Positions 57,245 through 64,000 of a stretch of 64,000 bases of DNA are shown here, in pieces. Origin of the DNA: Halolactibacillus halophilus. Its GTDB lineage: Bacteria; Bacillota; Bacilli; Bacillales; Amphibacillaceae. The notes beneath the pieces were generated by a model. That model did no database searches. It saw nothing but the letters and a program-made list of their open reading frames with translations, and was not told the DNA's origin. The DNA lies in NCBI RefSeq assembly GCF_900115605.1, contig NZ_FOXC01000001.1, positions 124,001 through 188,000 on the forward strand, written 5' to 3'. Position numbers and translations under genes: made by a program. Positions within the stretch are counted from its first letter, which is position 1. Each line of letters starts with the position of its first letter.

Positions 57245-57622
57245 TTAAAGTGATTCGGATTTTGGTACTTGAATAGGACCAAGACCTCTTGGTACTTCGA
57301 CACGTTCTAATCGTTTTGAATCTAAGCTCTCAGCGATATAATCACAAGCAACGTTTGGATCAATAACATCTCCACACGTATAAACGTCAATACTCGCATA
57401 GCCGTGTTCCGGAAAACTATGAATCGTTAAGTGTGATTCAGAAATAATCACCACGCCACTCACACCTTGTGGTGCAAATTTATGAAATGCGACTTCTCTA
57501 ATTTCAGCACCCGATTTAAGTGCTGCATCAACAAAAATTTGTTCAATCTTTCCCATATCATTTAAAATATCAATGTTGCAATCCCACATTTCAGCAATAA
57601 CGTGTCTTCCCATTGTGTCCAT
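57245..57622 (-). CDS. speD: S-adenosylmethionine decarboxylase proenzyme
   Basis: A 125-residue class 1B SAM decarboxylase that makes the aminopropyl donor for spermidine. The chain should cleave itself between E62 and S63 in [10 protein letters not shown], turning Ser into the pyruvoyl cofactor; the substrate-site His and Cys (C83 region, VYTCGD) are present. GGGGGAGTG precedes the ATG at 57622, giving MDTMGRHV like B. subtilis METMGRHV. The frame stays open upstream to 57715, but that part is a structured leader. Neighbouring gapB of B. subtilis is absent here. Confidence 0.96.
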   Translation of the reverse strand: MDTMGRHVIAEMWDCNIDILNDMGKIEQIFVDAALKSGAEIREVAFHKFAPQGVSGVVIISESHLTIHSFPEHGYASIDVYTCGDVIDPNVACDYIAESLDSKRLERVEVPRGLGPIQVPKSESL

Positions 57623-57635
57623 TATAAACACTCCC

Positions 57636-57735
57636 CCTGTTTCTGTTTTTGTAAAATGTAAGCTTAATTGCCACGGGGGAAAGTTAGTCCAAAGAGGTCC
57701 TAACCCTTTAAGCAATCAACGGCTCATTTTCATAT
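57636..57735 (-). promoter_or_regulatory. Structured leader of speD
   Basis: The 100 bases before speD can form a hairpin, GGGTTAG...CTAAC...CCC, around CC/GG, with a pyrimidine run (CTTTCCCCC) that could mask the GGGGGAG binding site by pairing. The frame through here is open but has no credible start or binding site. It matches no riboswitch class that I can name. It is a candidate control region only. Confidence 0.4.
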
Positions 57736-57872
57736 TGTTGTGCATCTAATCAAAATACACACGCAGGAAAATTATATATCGAAATATGTCTTCCTGCAAC
57801 TATTTTTTTAAAATAGAATGTTATTTTCGCATGTGCCAATCCTTACAACTACCAGCGTAAGGGCAGCTAATT

Positions 57873-58484
57873 TCACTGCTTCCTCTCTTGTGACAAATAC
57901 TTTTTGTATAATGTGTCGCATTGTTTATATGTTTCGTCTAAAGAACCGTTGTTATTGATGACATCGGTCGCTAAATCTTTTTTCATTTCAATCGACCACT
58001 GCGTTTTAATTCGTTTTTTTGCTTCTTGTCTCGTAAGCTTATTTCTTTTCATTAAACGCTCAAGCTGGACAGCTTCAGTCGTGTAAACAACAATGATGCG
58101 ATCAACTAGATTGGTAAAGCCGCCTTCAAACAATAACGGAATATCTAAAATAATAAGCGGCTCACTTTGGTTCATATATCTATCTCGGCGGCTAACTATT
58201 TCTTTAACAATCGCCGGATGCATTAGGTCATCGAGCTTTTGCCTTAAGGTATCATCATTAAAAATCATTTGACCGAGTAACGTACGGTCCAGTGAACCAT
58301 CTGTTTGAATAATCTCCTCACCAAATGTCTGTTTTAGCCGCGTCAGTATAGGCTTACCCGGCTCAACGATTTCACGAGCAATTCGATCAGCATCAATGAC
58401 CGGTACTTGTTTTGTTTTAAACCATTCCACAACCGTACTTTTACCAGTCGCAATGCTACCGCTCAGACCAACGACACACGACAT
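57873..58484 (-). CDS. coaE: Dephospho-CoA kinase
   Basis: A 203-residue P-loop kinase that phosphorylates dephospho-CoA, the last step of coenzyme A synthesis. Walker A is GLSGSIATGKST at residues 6-17; DADRIAREIVEPG and the lid region (RLMKRNKLTRQEAKKRI) are typical. It begins 4 bases after the mutM stop codon, so the two are coupled. Order polA-mutM-coaE is as in B. subtilis, but ytaF, a sporulation-linked gene between mutM and coaE there, is missing here. Confidence 0.95.
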   Translation of the reverse strand: MSCVVGLSGSIATGKSTVVEWFKTKQVPVIDADRIAREIVEPGKPILTRLKQTFGEEIIQTDGSLDRTLLGQMIFNDDTLRQKLDDLMHPAIVKEIVSRRDRYMNQSEPLIILDIPLLFEGGFTNLVDRIIVVYTTEAVQLERLMKRNKLTRQEAKKRIKTQWSIEMKKDLATDVINNNGSLDETYKQCDTLYKKYLSQERKQ

Positions 58485-58488
58485 ACGC

Positions 58489-59331
58489 TCACTCCTCTGG
58501 TTGTTTGATTACTTGGCAGACTGGACAATAATGTGTGCCACGTCCAGATACCTTTGTTTTTTCAATCGGTGTATCACAAACTGGACAGGGTTTGTCGGTT
58601 TGACCATACACATTAAGTGTTTGTTGGAACATACCCATATTGCCATCGGCATTCGTATAACTTCTAATCGTTGTCCCGCCTTGTTTTACTGCTTCTTGAA
58701 TGACCGCTTGGGCTTCTATTAAAAGACGTTTAACCTCTGATTGACTTAAAGCGTGTCCTTTTGTCATCGGATGAACATTAGAACGAAAAAGTGTCTCATC
58801 GACATAAATATTACCTAAACCGGCAAGCAATTGTTGGTCGAGTAAAATATTTTTAATCGCCCGCGTTGATTTTATAATTTTCGGATACAAGTGATTGAAT
58901 TCAACTGGGTCTAAATATAAGTCCACGCCCACTTGTTTCATCGGTAATGCTTCAAGCGCTTCACCTTTAGGAAAGAGATGCATTGTGCCAAACTTTCGAA
59001 CATCATTGTATTGGAGACTTGTTCCATCAGTAAACGTAAAAATAACATGAGTATGTTTATTTTCTGGTTCGCTATTGGAGTGAGTGGAAAACTTTCCTTC
59101 CATTCGTAAATGTGACACCATTTCAACATCATTAAAAATAAATAACAGGAATTTTCCCCGACGTTTAATATCGCGAATGGTTTGTCCTTTAAGCATCAGT
59201 TCAAACACGTGACTATCATCTGGCTTTTTAATTATTTTAGCAAAACGTACATCAACGGACGCAATCGTTTTATCAATGATTAATGTTTTTAGTGTACGCC
59301 TTACCGTTTCTACTTCTGGTAATTCTGGCAT
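58489..59331 (-). CDS. mutM: Formamidopyrimidine-DNA glycosylase
   Basis: A 280-residue Fpg/MutM glycosylase with AP-lyase activity that removes 8-oxoguanine. The catalytic N-terminal Pro is in MPELPEVETVRRTL, which requires removal of Met1. The C-terminal zinc finger has four Cys (CPVCDTPIEKTKVSGRGTHYC and a following VC, split over about 25 residues). The helix-two-turn-helix DNA-binding segment (LLAGLGNIYVDETLF) is also clear. It follows polA by 16 bases. Motifs are complete. Confidence 0.97.
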   Translation of the reverse strand: MPELPEVETVRRTLKTLIIDKTIASVDVRFAKIIKKPDDSHVFELMLKGQTIRDIKRRGKFLLFIFNDVEMVSHLRMEGKFSTHSNSEPENKHTHVIFTFTDGTSLQYNDVRKFGTMHLFPKGEALEALPMKQVGVDLYLDPVEFNHLYPKIIKSTRAIKNILLDQQLLAGLGNIYVDETLFRSNVHPMTKGHALSQSEVKRLLIEAQAVIQEAVKQGGTTIRSYTNADGNMGMFQQTLNVYGQTDKPCPVCDTPIEKTKVSGRGTHYCPVCQVIKQPEE

Positions 59332-59347
59332 TGATCATTCTCCGTTC

Positions 59348-61978
59348 TTATTTCGCATCATACCATGTCGGACCGTGCGCATAATCGACTTTTAGTGGTA
59401 CAGATAGTTCAACAGTCTGTTCCATCACCTCTGGTACAATTCTTTTTAATTGGTCAATTTCTTCTTTAGGTGCTTCTAATATCAGTTCATCGTGTACTTG
59501 CAGTAGCATATTCGCTCGTAGGCCTTCTGCAGTTAAACGCTCAGTTAAATCAATCATGGCTTTTTTAATAATATCAGCCGCACTACCTTGAATCGGTGTA
59601 TTCATCGCGGTACGCTCAGCAAAGCTTCGCTGATTAAAATTACGACTTGTGATATCTGGTAAATAACGGCGGCGGTGCATCAAGGTAGTCACGTAGCCTT
59701 GTTGTTTTGCTTCTTTTACAATTTCATCCATGTATATTTTTACACCTGGATAACTATTAAAATAACGATCAATAAAAGCTTGTGCTTCTTTACGAGTAAT
59801 CCCTAAATTTTGTGATAATCCGTAATCACTAATGCCGTAGACAATTCCGAAGTTAACCGCTTTGGCTTGACGGCGCATTAAACTATCGACGTCTGCTTCT
59901 TCCACGTGGAAAACATCCATGGCGGTTTGCGTATGAATGTCACGGTCATCCTTAAATGCCTGAATGAGTTTCTCATCACCGGCAATATGGGCAAGGACAC
60001 GCAACTCAATTTGAGAGTAGTCACAGGCAAACATTTCCCAATTGTTTTCACTAGGAACAAAGGCTTGACGTATCTTTCTGCCTTCTTCTAATCGAATCGG
60101 AATGTTTTGTAAGTTGGGATCTGTTGATGAAAGGCGCCCAGTTTGTGTCAAAGCTTGATTGAAGCGGGTGTGTATTTTCCCGTCTGCATGAATCACTTTA
60201 AGCAACCCTTCTAAATAGGTTGACTGTAGTTTTTGAAGTTGACGATACAACAAAATATCTTCAATAATTGGGTGTTTCATTTTTAATTGTTCTAAAACAT
60301 CCGCAGCCGTTGAATAGCCTGTCTTAGTTTTCTTTATCACCGGTAATTCAAGTTTCTCAAACAACACAACCCCAAGTTGTTTAGGCGAGTTTAAGTTAAA
60401 TGATTCACCAGCGGCCTCATATATTTTTTCTTCTATCGTCTTTAAACGTTCTGCTAAGTCTTGCTGCATCACTTCTAATTTTTCTCGGTCGACCATAACG
60501 CCGAGTTCTTCCATATCGGCTAAGATCTTACTGAGTGGTAGTTCAAGAGTTTCGTATAACATCATCTGTTCATTCGTAACAAGCCCTGCTTCAATCGTTG
60601 GCTTTAATGCGTAGACGACATGTGCTTTTCTTACAATGTGATCACGTAACACGTCTTCATCAGGAATGGCTAGTTTTTTTCCTTTACCATACACATCCTC
60701 ATCTTCTCTTACCCCAATCGAATCATAACGAGATGCAATGGACGGGATATCATGATTGTTTTCTGATGGATTCACTAAATAGGAGCCTAGTAATAAATCG
60801 AACATAATACCTTTAACATCAATGCCTAAATGTTTAAAAGTAACCAATACTTTTTTTGCGTCAAAGGTATACTTTTTCATTGATTCGTCTCTTAAATACG
60901 CATGAAAAGCCGCATCTTTTTCAACAACATCCTTACTTAAAAAATAGTGATGGTCTTCGTTACTCATGCCAACACCAAGAAGCTTATCCGTATGATATTG
61001 TTCTGTTAGATAATCAACGACAAGACTTTCTTCTCCTGTAAGACTTAGCTGACTAAAATCGTTAACGACTTCAACAGTCATGTCTTTTAAAGTTTCAGTT
61101 TCTTCAATCTGGTCGGCGTCAATCATTGACATCAGTGATTTAAACTCTAATTGTTTGAATAAATCTCGCAACTCTTTCATGTCAAAACCGTCATATTTAG
61201 TCTTATCTAGTTCGACAGTAATGGGAGACTCGCGGTTAATCGTCGCCAGCTCATATGACATAAAGGCATCTTCTTTATGGGTCACTAACTTTTCTTTTAA
61301 TTTTTTACCGCTGACATCATCAAGTCCATCGTATACTTTTGACAATGTTTCGAATTGTTTTAACAATTTAATTGCCGTTTTTTCACCAACTCCCGGTACA
61401 CCCGGTATATTATCAGAAGCATCTCCCATTAATGCTTTCATATCAATAATTTGCGCAGGTGTTATCTCTAGTTTTTCATTGAGATAATCTGGTGTATAAC
61501 TTTCTGTCTCACTGATTCCTTTTTTCGTTAGATGTACAGATGTTTTATCGGATACAAGTTGAAGCATATCCTTATCACCGGTAATAACTGCCACATCAAA
61601 ACCTTTTGTTTCTGCTTGTTTTGATAATGTTCCAATAATATCATCCGCTTCATAATTCGCTAATTCATAATGGGTAAGCTGAAAAGCATCAAGCAACTCA
61701 CGTGTGATGTTGAATTGTTCTGATAGTTCCGGTGGTGTTTTTTGTCGCCCACCTTTATATTCTTTATATGTGTCATGACGAAACGTCGTTTTGCCCGCAT
61801 CAAAAGCGACCAGCACATGCGTTGGGGCTTCTCGTTCTAATATTGTCAACAACATCTTCGTAAAACCGAAGACTGCGTTCGTATGCACCCCTTGTGTATT
61901 TGAAAGTAGTGGTAAAGCAAAAAATGCCCGGTACAAGACACTATTACCGTCAATCAAAACTAATTTTTTATCTGACAT
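59348..61978 (-). CDS. polA: DNA polymerase I
   Basis: An 876-residue polymerase with the 5'-3' flap exonuclease domain (residues 1-290, with LIDGNSVLYRAFFA and the Asp cluster GDASDNIPGVPGVGEKTA), a degenerate 3'-5' exonuclease region (300-470) lacking the usual DEDD residues, and the polymerase domain with FACDYSQIELRVLAHI, the O helix RRQAKAVNFGIVYG, and the catalytic VHDELILE. Loss of proofreading residues is normal for Bacillus Pol I. It follows the phoPR operon after a terminator. Length matches the B. subtilis protein. Confidence 0.97.
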   Translation of the reverse strand: MSDKKLVLIDGNSVLYRAFFALPLLSNTQGVHTNAVFGFTKMLLTILEREAPTHVLVAFDAGKTTFRHDTYKEYKGGRQKTPPELSEQFNITRELLDAFQLTHYELANYEADDIIGTLSKQAETKGFDVAVITGDKDMLQLVSDKTSVHLTKKGISETESYTPDYLNEKLEITPAQIIDMKALMGDASDNIPGVPGVGEKTAIKLLKQFETLSKVYDGLDDVSGKKLKEKLVTHKEDAFMSYELATINRESPITVELDKTKYDGFDMKELRDLFKQLEFKSLMSMIDADQIEETETLKDMTVEVVNDFSQLSLTGEESLVVDYLTEQYHTDKLLGVGMSNEDHHYFLSKDVVEKDAAFHAYLRDESMKKYTFDAKKVLVTFKHLGIDVKGIMFDLLLGSYLVNPSENNHDIPSIASRYDSIGVREDEDVYGKGKKLAIPDEDVLRDHIVRKAHVVYALKPTIEAGLVTNEQMMLYETLELPLSKILADMEELGVMVDREKLEVMQQDLAERLKTIEEKIYEAAGESFNLNSPKQLGVVLFEKLELPVIKKTKTGYSTAADVLEQLKMKHPIIEDILLYRQLQKLQSTYLEGLLKVIHADGKIHTRFNQALTQTGRLSSTDPNLQNIPIRLEEGRKIRQAFVPSENNWEMFACDYSQIELRVLAHIAGDEKLIQAFKDDRDIHTQTAMDVFHVEEADVDSLMRRQAKAVNFGIVYGISDYGLSQNLGITRKEAQAFIDRYFNSYPGVKIYMDEIVKEAKQQGYVTTLMHRRRYLPDITSRNFNQRSFAERTAMNTPIQGSAADIIKKAMIDLTERLTAEGLRANMLLQVHDELILEAPKEEIDQLKRIVPEVMEQTVELSVPLKVDYAHGPTWYDAK

Positions 61979-62116
61979 TATGTCAACTCCTTATCCTCAT
62001 TATGTATCACTATATTTATTAGACCCCGCTTATCAAATGGATGAATTACCGCCGAAACTAATCTTATCTTATCATGTTTTCATCATTTTCAAAAATGATA
62101 CTTACTCAGGCGACAA

Positions 62117-62150
62117 CAAAAAAAGAACAGACACTCATGTCTGTTCTTTT
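62117..62150 (-). terminator. Terminator after phoR
   Basis: AAAAGAACAGACA pairs perfectly with TGTCTGTTCTTTT around a 6-base loop, with TTTTTTT. The 5' arm is made of the last codons of phoR (the stop codon is at 62137-62135). Confidence 0.9.
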
Positions 62151-63508
62151 GGTAACATAATTGTAAATGTTGAGCCTTCATCAACCACACTGTCAACAAA
62201 AATCTGACCATGATGAGCTTCTACTATATGTTTCGTAATAGATAAACCTAATCCAGTGCCACCTGTATTGCGACTTCTCGCTTTATCAACGCGATAAAAG
62301 CGTTCAAAAATACGTGGCAACACTTCTGTTGCTATACCCATGCCGTTATCACTCACTTCAATTTTAACATATCCGGAGGAATTATAAGCAGCTATGGTGA
62401 CTTCCCCACCATTTGGTGAATAATTAATCGCATTATAAATCAGATTCAAAATCACTTGTTTTAACCGGTCATAATCAGCCGAGAGTTCAAGTCCCTCTTC
62501 GCCAGCAATCGTTAAGTCCATGCCTTTTGCTTTTGCTTGCACTTTTGCCATTTCAACAGACTCTCTTATTAAACCATCAAGCTGAATAACTTGGTAATTC
62601 AAATGAAAATCTACCTTTTCTAACTTAGATAAGTCAAGTAAATCCTGAATCAACAACTGTAGCCGGTGACTCTCTTTATAGATAATTGAAAGAAAACGTT
62701 GTTCTAGTTCTTTATCTAATTCATCTTCTAACATTGTTTCAGCAAAGCCTTTGATTGATGTAATCGGCGTTCTTAGTTCATGTGACACATTTGCAACAAA
62801 ATCTTTACGTATTTGTTCCAAACGTTTAAACTCTGTCACATCATGAAAAACAAGCACCGCACCACGCAAATCATGTTTTTGGTTAAAATAAGGTGCGCCA
62901 ATCACTTCTAAATAATACGTCGTTAAGTCTTTTGTGAGGGTTATTTCATTTTTGATCGGTTGTTCATATAAAAAGACTTCTTGAACCGTTTCATCAATTT
63001 GATTTTGGTCGAGAACATCGTAGTACAATGAGTCTGTATAACGTTCTCTCGTTAACCCAAACAGATCAACAAAGCGCTTATTTACTAAATGAACATACCC
63101 TTGTTGGTCAATAAGCATGACACCACTTGCCATATTTTCAATCACGCTATTGAGTTGACGGGCATGCATCTTTTCTTGACGGTTTAAATCTTGTAAATGG
63201 CGAGCAAGCTCATTAATCGCACCTTGAAGGCGTCCTGTGTCCGCGTGAAAATCTTCATGTACGCGCACTTTATAATTCCCACTGACAAGTGAATCAATCG
63301 TTTCTACTAAATGCTTAACAGGACGGACATAATTTTTATATACTTGATAAAATAATAAAATAATCATAAAATATGCTCCGGTAAGTAGAAAGAAGACAAT
63401 ATATTGCGCACTACCAAAAACAAGCGGTACAATCGCAAATACAAGCACAACAAATAACACACTTACTGACAGCACTTGAGTCAAAAACAGCCGCCGATGA
63501 GTCGTCAT
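62135..63508 (-). CDS. phoR: Sensor histidine kinase PhoR without an extracytoplasmic domain
   Basis: A 457-residue kinase. Two membrane helices (about 8-30 and 35-56) are separated by only about five residues. A HAMP domain (58-110), a PAS domain (119-215), HisKA with H243 in FVANVSHELRTP, and a HATPase_c domain with N, G1 and G2 boxes (NLIYNAINYS, VSDNGMGI, GGTGLGLSI) follow. B. subtilis PhoR has 579 residues, with an extracellular PAS-like domain between the helices; here that domain is absent, so signals must come through the membrane part, the PAS domain or partner proteins. It overlaps phoP by four bases (ATGA). Its regulon should concern phosphate starvation. Confidence 0.93.
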   Translation of the reverse strand: MTTHRRLFLTQVLSVSVLFVVLVFAIVPLVFGSAQYIVFFLLTGAYFMIILLFYQVYKNYVRPVKHLVETIDSLVSGNYKVRVHEDFHADTGRLQGAINELARHLQDLNRQEKMHARQLNSVIENMASGVMLIDQQGYVHLVNKRFVDLFGLTRERYTDSLYYDVLDQNQIDETVQEVFLYEQPIKNEITLTKDLTTYYLEVIGAPYFNQKHDLRGAVLVFHDVTEFKRLEQIRKDFVANVSHELRTPITSIKGFAETMLEDELDKELEQRFLSIIYKESHRLQLLIQDLLDLSKLEKVDFHLNYQVIQLDGLIRESVEMAKVQAKAKGMDLTIAGEEGLELSADYDRLKQVILNLIYNAINYSPNGGEVTIAAYNSSGYVKIEVSDNGMGIATEVLPRIFERFYRVDKARSRNTGGTGLGLSITKHIVEAHHGQIFVDSVVDEGSTFTIMLPKEQT

Positions 63509-64000
63509 TTTTTCGGCTCCTCCATTTTATAACCAAGTCCGCGTATCGTCTTAATATAAATTGGTTGCTTCGTATCTGGTTCGATTTTTTCTCGCAAATG
63601 ACTGACGTGAACATCAACGATTCGCGTATCACCGGCAAAATCATAGTTCCACACGGCCGTAAGTAATTGATCACGTGACAATACTTTCCCTTTATGCTTG
63701 GCTAAGTAAAATAATAGTTCAAATTCTTTTCTCGTGAAGGTTAGTACTTCACCACTAAGCGTTGCTTCATATTGTTCTGGATAGATGGTTAACTCACCGA
63801 TGGATAAGTATAAGGCTTCTTCTGCTTTCGGTTTATTCGTCCGCCGTAAAATGGCCTTAATACGAGCAACAACTTCTTTTGGGCTGAAAGGTTTCGTTAA
63901 GTAATCATCCGCTCCAAGTTCTAAGCCCAAGATTTTATCAAATTCATCATCTTTTGCCGTTAACATTAAAATGGGACTGTCTATCTTTTCTTGACGCAAG
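63505..64000 (-). CDS. phoP: Response regulator PhoP (5' part outside window)
   Basis: Partial: 165 codons at the C-terminal side, cut by the right edge. It contains the end of the receiver domain (SPILMLTAKDDEFDKILGLELG and DDYLTKPFSPKEV, with the conserved Lys) and a complete OmpR-type winged-helix DNA-binding domain (LTFTRKEFELLFYLAKH to RTIRGLGYKME). The phospho-accepting Asp lies beyond the edge. The first codon read as Met in an open frame here is a Leu (TTG) in the receiver. PhoP activates phosphate-uptake and wall-polymer genes. It is translationally coupled to phoR. Confidence 0.94.
   Translation of the reverse strand, partial: LRQEKIDSPILMLTAKDDEFDKILGLELGADDYLTKPFSPKEVVARIKAILRRTNKPKAEEALYLSIGELTIYPEQYEATLSGEVLTFTRKEFELLFYLAKHKGKVLSRDQLLTAVWNYDFAGDTRIVDVHVSHLREKIEPDTKQPIYIKTIRGLGYKMEEPKK

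Noticed and set aside
57623-57715. A 31-codon extension at the start of speD
   Set aside because: The homologous start is MDTMGRHV at 57622 with a strong binding site; the upstream part looks like a structured leader.

Overview
The window looks like the chromosome of a low-GC Gram-positive bacterium of the family Bacillaceae. Nearly every gene lies on the minus strand, in an order that closely follows the Bacillus subtilis valS-to-phoP region. Several things are missing from places where spore-forming, respiring relatives carry them: gerM, lonB, spoVID and sspI; hemXCDB between hemA and hemL; sdhCAB and lysC next to yslB and uvrC. By inference this is a fermentative, probably asporogenous halophile or alkaliphile of the Halolactibacillus/Amphibacillus type. 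The species cannot be fixed from the sequence alone.

Positions 1-9400 hold a type IV pilus locus read leftward: two prepilin-like minor pilins, a PilX-type protein with a repeat-rich passenger, a decayed region carrying a 189-bp inverted-repeat element, the ATPases PilB and PilT, the platform protein PilC, the major pilin, the prepilin peptidase, and the start of a PilM-like protein. Between pilC and the pilin gene lies a promoter followed by an RNA with the conserved core of a c-di-GMP-II riboswitch and an overlapping intrinsic terminator. PilB also carries an MshEN domain, a known c-di-GMP-binding fold, so both pilin transcription and pilus assembly appear tied to c-di-GMP. This is the most notable system in the window.

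Positions 9500-25000 are housekeeping: folC; valS with a T-box; an abbreviated hemA-hemL pair; engB-lon; clpX; tig; a YsoA-like TPR protein; a DUF2164 protein. Positions 25000-33600 hold tRNA-Arg and tRNA-Gly, yfcE-rdgB, rph, murI and a MarR regulator, with rightward insertions relative to B. subtilis (a class III Fic enzyme and an aldo/keto reductase), then yslB and uvrC.

Positions 33600-49500 hold an unrecognised membrane protein, trxA, mutS2, polX-cvpA-zapA, rnhC, pheST with a T-box, a SpoU-type rRNA methyltransferase, a lytic transglycosylase, an M42 aminopeptidase, a dimeric dUTPase and ysdA. Positions 49500-64000 hold rplT-rpmI-infC behind an L20-type leader, thrS with a T-box, the primosome genes dnaI-dnaB, nrdR, speD, coaE-mutM-polA, and phoR-phoP. 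PhoR has no extracytoplasmic sensor domain, and phoP runs off the right edge.

Most transcription units end in clear hairpin-plus-U-tract terminators. Four leaders (pilA, valS, pheS, thrS) use transcription attenuation of a recognisable kind, and infC is a fifth. Starts were chosen from ribosome binding site spacing, so several genes begin inside longer open frames. No CRISPR array, rRNA or intact insertion sequence was seen.
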